The notes: generated by a model from the letters alone, not told the origin. Shown: positions 1 to 6,756, numbered from the stretch's first letter. The stretch is DNA of 7,703 nt from an uncultured Clostridia bacterium (GCA_946410505.1 CAMKAP010000092.1:1-7703); one strand, 5' to 3'. A program made the numbers and translations.

Positions 1-560
1 ATCTGATTGAACGCGCATCCGCCGAGAACGATGTGCTGCACCTGTTCCTGCTGAGTGAGGAGGCCGGACCGATCCCCTTCTCTGTTCGGAAAAAACTGGT
101 GCGGGAGGGCGTCGCTGATCTTGATAACGTGATCCTGCATGACTCCGGGCCCTATATCATTTCCTCCGCCACTTTCCCCAGTTATTTCCTCCGTGATGAG
201 GACGCTGCGATCCTGGCACACGCGAAGCTGGATCTTGCCGTGTTCGGAAAGATCGCCGCAGCGCTCAATCTCAGTGCCCGCTATGCGGGGGAAGAGAAAA
301 GCAGCCATGTGACGGCGCTCTACAACGAAACCATGGCAGCAGAGCTTCCCGCGCAGGGCATCGCTTTTCACCAGATCCCACGTCTTACGATCGGCGGCGA
401 GACCGTGAGCGCAAGCTCCGTGCGTCAGGCGATCCAGGACGGGAAACTGGAAGAAGCTGCCTTCATGCTGCCGGAGAGCAGCCTGCGCTATTTCCGAAGC
501 GAGGAGGCCGCCCCGGTGATCGCTGCCATCCACGCCATGGGCGAGGCGAGGCACTACTGA
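1..560 (+). CDS. citC: [Citrate (pro-3S)-lyase] ligase, C-terminal half (partial at 5' end)
   Basis: CitC uses ATP and acetate to acetylate the thiol of the citrate lyase prosthetic group on the acyl carrier subunit, which activates the lyase in the cytoplasm. The frame is already open at base 3 (first codons L-I-E-R-A-S-A-E-N-D), so the gene starts upstream and the GTG at 33 is internal. About 185 codons are present, against roughly 340-350 residues for known CitC, so the N-terminal nucleotide-binding part is missing from the window. Family hallmarks seen are the FPVR-like segment FSVRKKLVREG, the ATFPSYF segment near 169-189, a VTALYNETM segment near 312-338, and the nucleotidyltransferase-type VSASSVR motif at 405-425. 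These match my memory of E. coli CitC closely. The stop overlaps the next start by one base (TGATG), which points to coupled translation with citXG. citDEF is probably upstream, but this cannot be seen. Confidence 0.92.
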   Translation, partial: LIERASAENDVLHLFLLSEEAGPIPFSVRKKLVREGVADLDNVILHDSGPYIISSATFPSYFLRDEDAAILAHAKLDLAVFGKIAAALNLSARYAGEEKSSHVTALYNETMAAELPAQGIAFHQIPRLTIGGETVSASSVRQAIQDGKLEEAAFMLPESSLRYFRSEEAAPVIAAIHAMGEARHY

Positions 561-1912
561 TGAGAGAAGTCACTTTGCTTGAGGTGCTGGACGCTCGGGA
601 CCGCCGGGCCGCAGCACAGCGGGAGCTGCTCTCTGCGTACGCGCTGCCGGTTCTCTCCTTCACCATGAATATCCCCGGCCCGGTAAAGGACAGCGCGCCG
701 ATCCGCCGGGCCTTCGACGAGGGCCTGCGGCAATTGGATCACTCGCTGATAGAGGCCGGGTTCGAGACTCTTTCCCGGCAAGTCACACACGCTGTCACGG
801 GCCATGAGTTTCTCTGCGCCGTCAAGGCAGATGCTGCGCAGTTGAAGACGATCTGTACGCAGATCGAAGACATTGGCCCCATGGGCCGCCTCTTCGACAT
901 GGACGTGATCGCCCCGGACGGGCAGAAGCTCGCCCGCGAAGAGGAACGGCGCTGCCTTGTCTGCGGCGCCGTCGGGCGCGGCTGCGCGTCCCGGCGGCTG
1001 CACAGCCTGGAGGATTTGAATGCAGCGGTTTCACGCCTTCTGAGGGAGGGCCTTCTGAGCGCCGATGCGGATCACGCAGATGCGCTCGCCACCCAGGCGC
1101 TGCTGGACGAGGTTGCAACCACGCCCAAGCCCGGTCTGGTGGATCGAAACAACAACGGCTCCCACCGAGATATGAACACGGAAACCTTTAAGCGGAGTGC
1201 TGATGCCCTGCGGGGCTTCTGGCGGGACTGCTTCCGCACCGGAGTAGAGACGGCGGCGCTTCCGGCGGCAGATGCTTTTGCGAGGCTGCGCCGGCTCGGG
1301 CTGGAGGCGGAAAGACGCATGTTCGACGCCACCGGCGGCGTCAACACCCACAAGGGGGCCATCTTTACGCTCGGCACCGTATGCGGTGCGCTGGGCAGGC
1401 TGTGGCAGCCGGAGAGTCCCTGCCGGGATCCAGAGAAGATCGCAGAAACCTGCGCTGAACTGAGCCGCAGAGCGGTGTCGGAGGACTTTGCCGCCGTGAA
1501 AAAGAGCGGCAAAGCCCGCACGGCCGGAGAGCACCTCTATCTCTCCGCCGGGCTGCGCGGCATCCGGGGCGAACTCGCCGCCGGCCTGCCCGCCGTCTTT
1601 GAAACCGGTCTTCCCGTACTGGAAGCCTGTCTCGAAGAGGGCATGAGCAGGAACGACGCCGGTGTCAACGCTCTCCTCCGCCTGATTGCCAGAGGCGGAG
1701 ACTCGAATATGATCAAACGAGGCGGTCCCGCTCTCGCGGATGCTGCTGTGAGCCGGGTCCGACTTCTGCTTGCGGAAAACCGCTGCCCTGAAAAAGATCT
1801 GATTTTTGAGCTGGACGAGGCGTTTATCCGGCAGAATCTTTCTCCGGGCGGCTGTGCCGATCTCTTGGCGGTGAGCTATTTCTTGTATGACTGGATGAGG
1901 AAGGAAACATGA
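560..1912 (+). CDS. citXG: Fused CitX-CitG: apo-citrate lyase prosthetic-group transferase / triphosphoribosyl-dephospho-CoA synthase
   Basis: This 450-residue protein joins two enzymes that make and attach the citrate lyase cofactor. Residues 1 to about 165 are CitX, which transfers the phosphoribosyl-dephospho-CoA group to the acyl carrier protein. It shows LSFTMNIPGPVKDS near residues 32-45, GRLFDMDVI, and a CxxCx6C cluster (C132, C135, C142) also present in E. coli CitX. From about residue 170 to the end is CitG, which condenses ATP with dephospho-CoA. It shows TPKPGLVDRNNNGSHRDM (188-205), ATGGVNTHKG (257-266) and a late RGGDSNMIKRGG segment (378-389). Each half is near the full length of the separate enzymes. 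The frame runs through without a break, so this is a true fusion, as known in some other bacteria such as Haemophilus. The start is set by the TGATG overlap with citC and a GAGG at 548-551. The stop overlaps the phosphatase start by 4 bases. Confidence 0.93.
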   Translation: MREVTLLEVLDARDRRAAAQRELLSAYALPVLSFTMNIPGPVKDSAPIRRAFDEGLRQLDHSLIEAGFETLSRQVTHAVTGHEFLCAVKADAAQLKTICTQIEDIGPMGRLFDMDVIAPDGQKLAREEERRCLVCGAVGRGCASRRLHSLEDLNAAVSRLLREGLLSADADHADALATQALLDEVATTPKPGLVDRNNNGSHRDMNTETFKRSADALRGFWRDCFRTGVETAALPAADAFARLRRLGLEAERRMFDATGGVNTHKGAIFTLGTVCGALGRLWQPESPCRDPEKIAETCAELSRRAVSEDFAAVKKSGKARTAGEHLYLSAGLRGIRGELAAGLPAVFETGLPVLEACLEEGMSRNDAGVNALLRLIARGGDSNMIKRGGPALADAAVSRVRLLLAENRCPEKDLIFELDEAFIRQNLSPGGCADLLAVSYFLYDWMRKET

Positions 1913-2748
1913 ACAAAAAATTGATTTTTCTGGATATTGACGGGACCCTGACCGCGCCGGGCAGCAACGTACCGCCCGCGAGCGCGCTGGAGGTCATACG
2001 TTTGGCGCAGCAGGAGGGCCACAGGGTTTTTCTCTGCTCCGGGCGGAACTACGACATGCTCAAGCCTCTGCTCGCCTATGGCTTTGACGGCGCAGTGGCC
2101 AGCGGCGGCGGGTATGTGTTCACCGGAGATCAGGTGCTCTATGACTGCCCGATGACCGAGGAGCAGAAGGAGCGCGCGCTGCGGCTCTTCGCCCAGGGCG
2201 GCGTCCTGCGCACCATTGAGGCCAAAGACGCCAGCTACTGTGACGAGGGCATGGGGGAATTCCTGCAGCAGTCTTCCGGCGGCAACAGTGAGCTGCTGCG
2301 CTGGCGCGAGGCGCTGGAAAAGGATCTGGGGATCCGGCCCATGAAAGAATATGACGGGCGGCCGATCTACAAGGTAGTCTTCATGTGCGCAAAGGCCGAA
2401 CAGCTTGCCCCGGCGATCAAGGAGCTGGAATCGGAGTTTTATTTCCTCGTTCAGGATCTGGCCGGAGCAAACTGCCTCAACGGGGAACTGATCAACCGCC
2501 AGTTCGACAAAGGGACCGGCATCCGGCACGTCTGCGAGGCACTGGGATACGCCCTGGAGGATACCGTGGGCTTCGGCGACAGCATGAACGATCTGGAGAT
2601 GATCCAGACCACCGCCGTCAGCGTATGCATGGCAAACGGCAGCCCCACTTTGAAAAAGCACTGCACGATGATCTGCCCCTCCGTGGAGGAGGACGGTCTC
2701 GCCTGGGCTTTCCATGCGCTCGGCTTGGTGAAAAGCGACAAAAATTGA
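1909..2748 (+). CDS. Cof-type HAD-superfamily phosphatase
   Basis: A 279-residue cytoplasmic hydrolase of the haloacid dehalogenase superfamily, Cof subfamily, whose members usually remove phosphate from sugar phosphates or nucleotides using Mg2+. The four HAD motifs are present: DIDGT with nucleophile Asp9 and general acid Asp11, Ser44 in LCSGRN, Lys201 in FDKGTGI, and GFGDSMND with Asp224 and Asp228. The long stretch between motifs II and III is the type C2 cap expected for Cof proteins, and the length is typical. The ATG lies within the citXG stop (ATGA), with GAGG at 1897-1900 as a plausible ribosome binding site, so translation is coupled to citXG. Substrate cannot be read from sequence. 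The citrate lyase context could suggest a role in cofactor metabolism, and the PTS operon that follows could suggest a sugar phosphate, but both are guesses. Confidence 0.9.
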   Translation: MNKKLIFLDIDGTLTAPGSNVPPASALEVIRLAQQEGHRVFLCSGRNYDMLKPLLAYGFDGAVASGGGYVFTGDQVLYDCPMTEEQKERALRLFAQGGVLRTIEAKDASYCDEGMGEFLQQSSGGNSELLRWREALEKDLGIRPMKEYDGRPIYKVVFMCAKAEQLAPAIKELESEFYFLVQDLAGANCLNGELINRQFDKGTGIRHVCEALGYALEDTVGFGDSMNDLEMIQTTAVSVCMANGSPTLKKHCTMICPSVEEDGLAWAFHALGLVKSDKN

Positions 2749-2761
2749 AAATGATTTTTGT
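2738..2761 (+). terminator. AT-rich inverted repeat at the end of the cit cluster, possible weak terminator
   Basis: ACAAAAAT (2738-2745) and ATTTTTGT (2754-2761) are perfect reverse complements around an 8-base loop that contains the phosphatase stop codon. The right arm supplies a run of five T. The stem is almost all A/T, so it is much weaker than a standard intrinsic terminator. It is the only terminator-like element between the phosphatase gene and the next promoter, so some read-through into the PTS operon is plausible. Confidence 0.3.
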
Positions 2762-2782
2762 GCTTTCGTGAGAATGGAATGC

Positions 2783-2804
2783 GATTGTGGTACCTGCCAC
2801 ATTC
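2783..2804 (+). promoter_or_regulatory. Dyad overlapping the -35 box and spacer, candidate operator
   Basis: GATTGTGG (2783-2790) and CCACATTC (2797-2804) are reverse complements at 7 of 8 positions around a 6-base centre TACCTG. The left arm contains the -35 box and the right arm ends one base before the extended -10 TG. Two direct GAATG copies at 2772-2781 repeat the outer half of the right arm (CATTC) in the opposite orientation. A repressor bound here would block RNA polymerase. No regulator gene is in the window, so the protein is unknown. Confidence 0.4.
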
Positions 2805-2813
2805 TGGTATAAT
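2785..2813 (+). promoter_or_regulatory. Sigma-A type promoter with extended -10, upstream of the PTS operon
   Basis: TTGTGG (2785-2790) serves as the -35 box. After a 17-base spacer comes a perfect TATAAT at 2808-2813, preceded by TG at 2805-2806 (extended -10). Transcription would start near 2820, giving a leader of about 48 bases before the ATG at 2868. The -35 matches the consensus only in TTG, which fits a promoter that relies on its extended -10 and may be regulated. It is the only clear consensus promoter I found in the window. Confidence 0.8.
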
Positions 2814-2826
2814 AGTAAAGAATTAT

Positions 2827-2845
2827 GGCCGTCCGGTTAACGGTC
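2827..2845 (+). other. Small stem-loop in the PTS mRNA leader
   Basis: GGCCGT (2827-2832) can pair with ACGGTC (2840-2845), including one G-U pair, around a 7-base loop. It starts about 7 bases after the predicted transcription start and ends 8 bases before the ribosome binding site AAGGAG (2854-2859), which it leaves exposed. It could be a 5'-end stabilising hairpin. An overlapping perfect DNA palindrome TAACGGTCGTTA at 2838-2849 is an alternative reading as a protein site. It does not resemble the longer antiterminator elements bound by LicT/SacY-type proteins. Confidence 0.25.
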
Positions 2846-2867
2846 GTTATAAAAAGGAGAATACAAT

Positions 2868-4709
2868 ATGGCGCTCGACTACCGCAAATGCGCTGAAGAA
2901 ATCTTTTCCCATCTTGGTGGAAAAGAGAACATTATCAGCGCGGCACACTGTGCCACCCGTCTGCGTCTCGTGATTGCGGACAACAGCAAAATCGACACCA
3001 AAGCGCTGGAAGAAGTGGAAGGCGTTAAGGGTCTCTTCGACTCCAACGGCCAGCTCCAGCTGATCATCGGCACCGGCACCGTCAACAAGGTCTATGACGA
3101 GTTTCTTGCCGTCACCGGACTGACCGCCGCCTCCAAGGCGGATGTGAAGGCCGCCGCGGCCTCCCGTATGCCGCTCTGGAAAAAGATCCTGAAAACCCCG
3201 GGCGATGTGTTCGTCCCCATTCTGCCGGCCATCGTGGCCTCCGGCCTGATGATGGGTCTTGTCGAGGCCATTCCTAAGTTCTGGCCCGCCTTCGGCAATT
3301 CCGACTGGTACTCCTTCCTGGACCTGGTCGCCAACACCGCCTTTGCGCTGCTGCCTGTTCTGGTGGCCATCTCCGCCGCCCGCGTCTTCGGCGGCAACGT
3401 GTTCCTCGGCGCCGTCATTGGTCTGATGATGGTCCACCCCGCACTGATCAATGCCTGGACCGTCGGCAACTATGCCGCCGGCGAGATCCCCACCTGGCAC
3501 CTGTTCTTCTTTAACGTACAGCAGGTGGGTTATCAGGGCCACGTTATCCCGGTCATACTGGCGGTACTGCTCATGTCGACCGTGGAAAAATGGCTGCATA
3601 AGCATGTGCCTGAGATGATCGACCTGTTCGTGACCCCGCTCTGCACCGTTCTGGTCACCTCCTTCATCACCTTCACCATCATCGGACCCATCTTCTCCAT
3701 CCTGGAGAACTGGGTGCTGGCCGGTGCCAAGTGGCTGGCCGGCTCCATCTTCGGCGCGGCCGTCATGGGCGCTATCTACCCCTGGACCGTCGTCATGGGC
3801 CTGCACCATATGTACAACGTCATCGAAGCCGGCATGATCGCGCAGACCGGCCTCAACACCTGGATGCCCATCGCCTCCGCCGCGAACTTCGCCCAGTTCG
3901 GCGCCTGCCTTGCGGTCGCCCTCAAGTGCCGCAACCAGAAGACCAAGTCCGTGGCGCTCCCCTCCTCCCTGTCCGCCTCTCTGGGCATCACCGAGCCCGC
4001 CATCTTCGGTATCAACTTCCGCTTCATGAAGCCCTTCATCTGCGGCATGGCCGGCGGCGCGGTGGGTTCCCTGTTCGGCGCGCTGTTCCATCTGGGCGCT
4101 CCCGTCTACGGCGTCACCGGCATCCCCGCCATCCCTGCTGTCAACAATGTGCCTCTGTACCTGGTGGAGCTGGCCATCGCCGCCGGCGTCGCCTACATTC
4201 TGACCACCATCGTCTGGAAGGAAGAGGAGCCCGCCAAGAAGGCTGCCACTCCTGCTCCCGAAGCTCCGACCGAGCCCATGCCCTCCGTGGTGCGCTGCGC
4301 TGCCGGCGAGCTGCTGCAGCCCTGCAAGGGCAAGGTCATCAGCCGTGAGGAGATTCCCGATGAGACCTTTGCCGCCGGCATCCTGGGTGACGGCGTGGGC
4401 GTTGTTCCCGAGGAAGGCCTTGTGATCGCCCCCTTTGACGGCACCGTCACTTCCGTGTTTGACACGAAGCATGCCATCACCCTGGAGAAGGACGGCATGG
4501 AAGTGCTGATCCACATCGGCGTGAACACCGTGAACATGCAGGGCGAGGGCTTCTCCGCTTTCGTTGAGGAAGGCGAAGAAGTCAAGGCCGGGCAGAAGCT
4601 TCTGAGCTTTGACCGGGACGCCATCGCGAAGGCCGGCTACAACGACACCGTCGTCATGCTGCTCACCAACTCCGACGACCTGGAGGGCGTCGAGTGCGGC
4701 CTGAAGTAA
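2868..4709 (+). CDS. PTS sugar permease EIIBCA, glucose superfamily, sucrose/trehalose-type
   Basis: A 613-residue membrane permease that imports and phosphorylates a sugar. Residues 1 to about 85 are the EIIB domain, with phosphocysteine Cys28 in AAHCATRLRL and the IGTGTVNKVYDEF ending typical of sucrose-type EIIBC. Residues about 105-450 are the EIIC channel: many hydrophobic helices, a GGNVFLGA/MVHPALINAW region and the GITEPAIFG motif at 373-381 with Glu376. A Lys/Ala/Pro-rich linker (about 450-470) leads to a crr-like EIIA domain with supporting His535 in KHAI and phospho-accepting His549 in VLIHIGVNTV. The two His are 14 residues apart, where I expect 15 in most EIIA-Glc domains. ATG at 2868 is fixed by AAGGAG 8 bases upstream. 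It is the first gene after the promoter and precedes HPr and EI. Sucrose, trehalose or another glucoside are possible substrates; no hydrolase gene is present to decide. Confidence 0.93.
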   Translation: MALDYRKCAEEIFSHLGGKENIISAAHCATRLRLVIADNSKIDTKALEEVEGVKGLFDSNGQLQLIIGTGTVNKVYDEFLAVTGLTAASKADVKAAAASRMPLWKKILKTPGDVFVPILPAIVASGLMMGLVEAIPKFWPAFGNSDWYSFLDLVANTAFALLPVLVAISAARVFGGNVFLGAVIGLMMVHPALINAWTVGNYAAGEIPTWHLFFFNVQQVGYQGHVIPVILAVLLMSTVEKWLHKHVPEMIDLFVTPLCTVLVTSFITFTIIGPIFSILENWVLAGAKWLAGSIFGAAVMGAIYPWTVVMGLHHMYNVIEAGMIAQTGLNTWMPIASAANFAQFGACLAVALKCRNQKTKSVALPSSLSASLGITEPAIFGINFRFMKPFICGMAGGAVGSLFGALFHLGAPVYGVTGIPAIPAVNNVPLYLVELAIAAGVAYILTTIVWKEEEPAKKAATPAPEAPTEPMPSVVRCAAGELLQPCKGKVISREEIPDETFAAGILGDGVGVVPEEGLVIAPFDGTVTSVFDTKHAITLEKDGMEVLIHIGVNTVNMQGEGFSAFVEEGEEVKAGQKLLSFDRDAIAKAGYNDTVVMLLTNSDDLEGVECGLK

Positions 4710-4745
4710 GCCAAATAACATCAATACATACACGGAGGAAACATC

Positions 4746-5006
4746 ATGAAGACTTTTGAGTACACCATCACCGATCCCGTGGGTATCCATGCCCGTCCCG
4801 CCGGTCTGCTGGTCAAGGAGATCAAGAGCTACGCCGGTTCCGTCGTCACCATCACCAAGGGTGAGAAGTCCGTCAACGCACTCAAGCTGATGGCCCTGAT
4901 GCAGATGGGCATCAAGCAGGGCGACACCGTCAAGGTCGCCGTCGAGGGCGGAGACGAGGAAGCTGTCGCTGCCGCCATTGAAGCGTTCTTCAAGGCAAAC
5001 CTCTGA
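4746..5006 (+). CDS. ptsH: Phosphocarrier protein HPr
   Basis: An 86-residue soluble phosphocarrier that takes phosphate from EI and passes it to EIIA. The active site GIHARPAG is intact, with His15 and Arg17 at the usual positions. The VNALKLMALMQMGIKQGD stretch aligns with the second signature of the family, but where Bacillus-type HPr has Ser46 (in VNLKSIM) this protein has Lys47. The HPr kinase target is therefore absent at the expected place, and nearby Ser42 is outside the helix start. Length is normal. A GGAGG at 4734-4738, seven bases from the ATG, is the strongest ribosome binding site in the window, in keeping with the high HPr demand of a PTS. It lies 36 bases after the permease stop, and a perfect stem-loop follows its stop codon. 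Codon use is strongly biased towards C-ending codons, as in highly expressed genes. Confidence 0.96.
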   Translation: MKTFEYTITDPVGIHARPAGLLVKEIKSYAGSVVTITKGEKSVNALKLMALMQMGIKQGDTVKVAVEGGDEEAVAAAIEAFFKANL

Positions 5007-5011
5007 TTGAC

Positions 5012-5050
5012 AGAAAGATACGGCTGCCCCTGTGACAGCCGTATCTTTCT
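5012..5050 (+). terminator. Perfect 15-bp stem-loop between ptsH and ptsI, attenuator-like terminator
   Basis: AGAAAGATACGGCTG (5012-5026) and CAGCCGTATCTTTCT (5036-5050) are perfect reverse complements around a 9-base loop. The upper stem is GC-rich. The lower stem is A-rich on the left and T-rich on the right, and T-rich bases continue to about 5057 (ATTCTGT). If only the upper ten pairs form, TTTCTATTCTGT acts as an imperfect U-tract, so partial termination in this direction is plausible. The ptsI ribosome binding site (AAGGAG, 5063-5068) lies outside it. Possible roles are lowering EI relative to HPr, or protecting the 3' end of an upstream permease-HPr transcript. Confidence 0.55.
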
Positions 5051-5076
5051 ATTCTGTACGAAAAGGAGTATTGTCA

Positions 5077-6756
5077 ATGATTACCATTCAGGGAAAAGGC
5101 GTTTCCACCGGCGTCGCGGCCGGCCCGCTGTATTTTTACCAGAGAGCCTCTGCCACGCTCCGCCGCTATGAGGTCGCGGACCGAGAGGCCGAGTTTGCGC
5201 GCTTCAAGGCTGCCCAGGCCAAGGCCATTGAGCAGCTGGGCGTGCTGGCCGAGAAAGCCCGTGCCGAGGCCGGCGACGAGGCCGCCATGCTGTTTGAGAC
5301 GCACCAGATGATGTGCGAAGATCTGGATTACGAAGAGGCCATTGAGGGCTTCATCAAGGACTCCGGCCTAAACGCAGAGGCCGCCGTCTCGGACGCCGGC
5401 GCAATGCAGGCGGACGCCTTTGCCGCCATGGACGACGACTATTTCAAGGCCCGCGCTGCCGACGTGAAGGACATCTCCGGCCGCATCGTGGGCATCCTCT
5501 CCGGCGTGGTGCAGGGCGGCATCGACTCGGACGTGCCTGTGATCCTGGCCTCCGACGACCTGGCCCCCAGCGAAACAGTCCAGCTCGACAAGTCCAAGAT
5601 TCTGGGCTTCGTCACCTCCGGCGGCTCCGGCTCCAGCCACACCGCGATCCTGGCCCGTACCATGGGCATCCCCGCCATCATCGGCGTGGGCGATCAGCTC
5701 AAGAGCGAGTATGCCGGCCGCGAAGTCATTGTGGACGGCGGCACCGGCACAGTCGTAGTGGACGCCGACGATGACACCCGCGCCCGCCTGATGAAAAAGC
5801 GCGCCGAGATCCTCAAGCGGCAGGAGCTTCTAAACCAGCTCAAGGGCCAGCCCAACGTCTCCAAAGACGGGCAAGAGATCCGCGTCTACTGCAACATCGG
5901 CAATCCCGAGGACGTGCACGCCGTTCTGGAAAACGACGGCGGCGGCATCGGCCTGTTCCGCAGCGAATTTCTGTACCTCAACTGCGACGATTATCCCACC
6001 GAGGACTATCAGTTCGAGGCCTACAAGAAGGTCCTCAGCGACATGGGCGGCAAGGAAGTCGTCATCCGCACGCTGGACATCGGCGCGGACAAGATGATCG
6101 AGTATTTCAAGCTCCCCCACGAGGAGAACCCCGCGCTCGGAAACCGCGCCCTGCGCATCTGCCTCAACCGCCCCGAGATCTTCCGCACCCAGCTGCGCGC
6201 CCTGTACCGCGCCTCCGCCTACGGCAGGCTCTCCATCATGTTTCCGATGGTCGCCTCCGTGTGGGAGGTCAAAGAGGCCAAGAAGATGTGCGAGCAGGTG
6301 AAGAAGGAACTGACCGCAGAGGGCATCCCCTTCTCGGATGAGGTGGACGTGGGCATCATGATCGAGACGCCTGCCGCCGCCATGATCAGCGATCGGCTTG
6401 CCAAGGAGGTCGACTTCTTCTCCATCGGCACCAACGACCTGACCCAGTACACCCTGGCCTGCGACCGCCAGAACAACGATCTGGGCCGTTTCTTCGACGC
6501 CCACCATCCCGCGGTGCTGCGCCTGATTAAGATGGCCTGCGACAATGCCCACAAGGAGGGCATCTGGTGCGGTATCTGCGGCGAGCTGGGCGCGGATCTG
6601 GAGCTGACCGAGCTCTTCCTCTCCATCGGTCTGGATGAGCTCTCCGTCTCCCCGCGGGCGGTGCTGCCGCTGCGCCAGAAGGTGCGGGAGACCCAGGTCA
6701 GAACAGTGCGCGAGAAGCTGCTCGCGGAGCTGGCAAGCAGCGAAACCAGCATCTGA
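5077..6756 (+). CDS. ptsI: PTS Enzyme I (phosphoenolpyruvate-protein phosphotransferase)
   Basis: Enzyme I takes phosphate from PEP onto a histidine and hands it to HPr. I choose the ATG at 5077 (559 residues), because AAGGAG at 5063-5068 sits 8 bases upstream. A GTG at 5032 is in frame, but it lies in the loop of the preceding hairpin and lacks a binding site. The N-terminal domain (about 1-225) carries phospho-His188 in GGSGSSHTAILARTMGIPAI; the common form of this loop is GGRTSH, so the Arg is replaced. The C-terminal PEP barrel (about 255-559) has Arg295 in GLFRSEFLY, Arg331 in RTLDIGADK, NPALGNRALR, Mg-binding Glu430 and Asp454 (IMIETPAA, TNDLTQY) and acid Cys501 in CGICGELG. These numbers are within one of the E. 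coli positions. The protein is slightly shorter than the usual 570-575 residues. It completes the relay begun by the two genes upstream. Confidence 0.96.
   Translation: MITIQGKGVSTGVAAGPLYFYQRASATLRRYEVADREAEFARFKAAQAKAIEQLGVLAEKARAEAGDEAAMLFETHQMMCEDLDYEEAIEGFIKDSGLNAEAAVSDAGAMQADAFAAMDDDYFKARAADVKDISGRIVGILSGVVQGGIDSDVPVILASDDLAPSETVQLDKSKILGFVTSGGSGSSHTAILARTMGIPAIIGVGDQLKSEYAGREVIVDGGTGTVVVDADDDTRARLMKKRAEILKRQELLNQLKGQPNVSKDGQEIRVYCNIGNPEDVHAVLENDGGGIGLFRSEFLYLNCDDYPTEDYQFEAYKKVLSDMGGKEVVIRTLDIGADKMIEYFKLPHEENPALGNRALRICLNRPEIFRTQLRALYRASAYGRLSIMFPMVASVWEVKEAKKMCEQVKKELTAEGIPFSDEVDVGIMIETPAAAMISDRLAKEVDFFSIGTNDLTQYTLACDRQNNDLGRFFDAHHPAVLRLIKMACDNAHKEGIWCGICGELGADLELTELFLSIGLDELSVSPRAVLPLRQKVRETQVRTVREKLLAELASSETSI

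Noticed and set aside
33..560. GTG at 33 as the start of a short 175-residue gene
   Set aside because: The frame continues upstream to the window edge with residues that fit CitC, so this is an internal codon of a truncated gene.
1876..2802. Minus-strand frame of 308 codons opposite the HAD phosphatase
   Set aside because: The + strand frame carries all four HAD motifs in order; the antisense product shows no domain and would overlap the promoter region.
2821..2867. Antiterminator or riboswitch in the PTS leader
   Set aside because: The leader is only about 48 bases, with one small hairpin and no terminator before the ATG, so there is no room for a standard switch.
2847..4790. Very long minus-strand frame (647 codons) antisense to the EIIBCA gene
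   Set aside because: Its product is a low-complexity Gly/His/Asp-rich sequence with no recognisable domain, and it mirrors the codon bias of the clear permease gene on the + strand. It is a by-product of GC-rich codon use.
5007..5012. Perfect TTGACA -35 box just after the ptsH stop
   Set aside because: No -10-like hexamer occurs 16-18 bases downstream (that stretch is the loop of the hairpin), so it is not a credible promoter.
5032..5076. Upstream GTG start that would extend Enzyme I by 15 residues
   Set aside because: The GTG lies in the loop of a 15-bp hairpin, has no ribosome binding site, and the extension does not resemble EI. The ATG at 5077 has a well-placed AAGGAG and gives a family-like start.
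5830..6552. Minus-strand frame of 240 codons inside ptsI
   Set aside because: It is fully antisense to conserved EI motifs, has no family resemblance and is explained by third-position GC bias.
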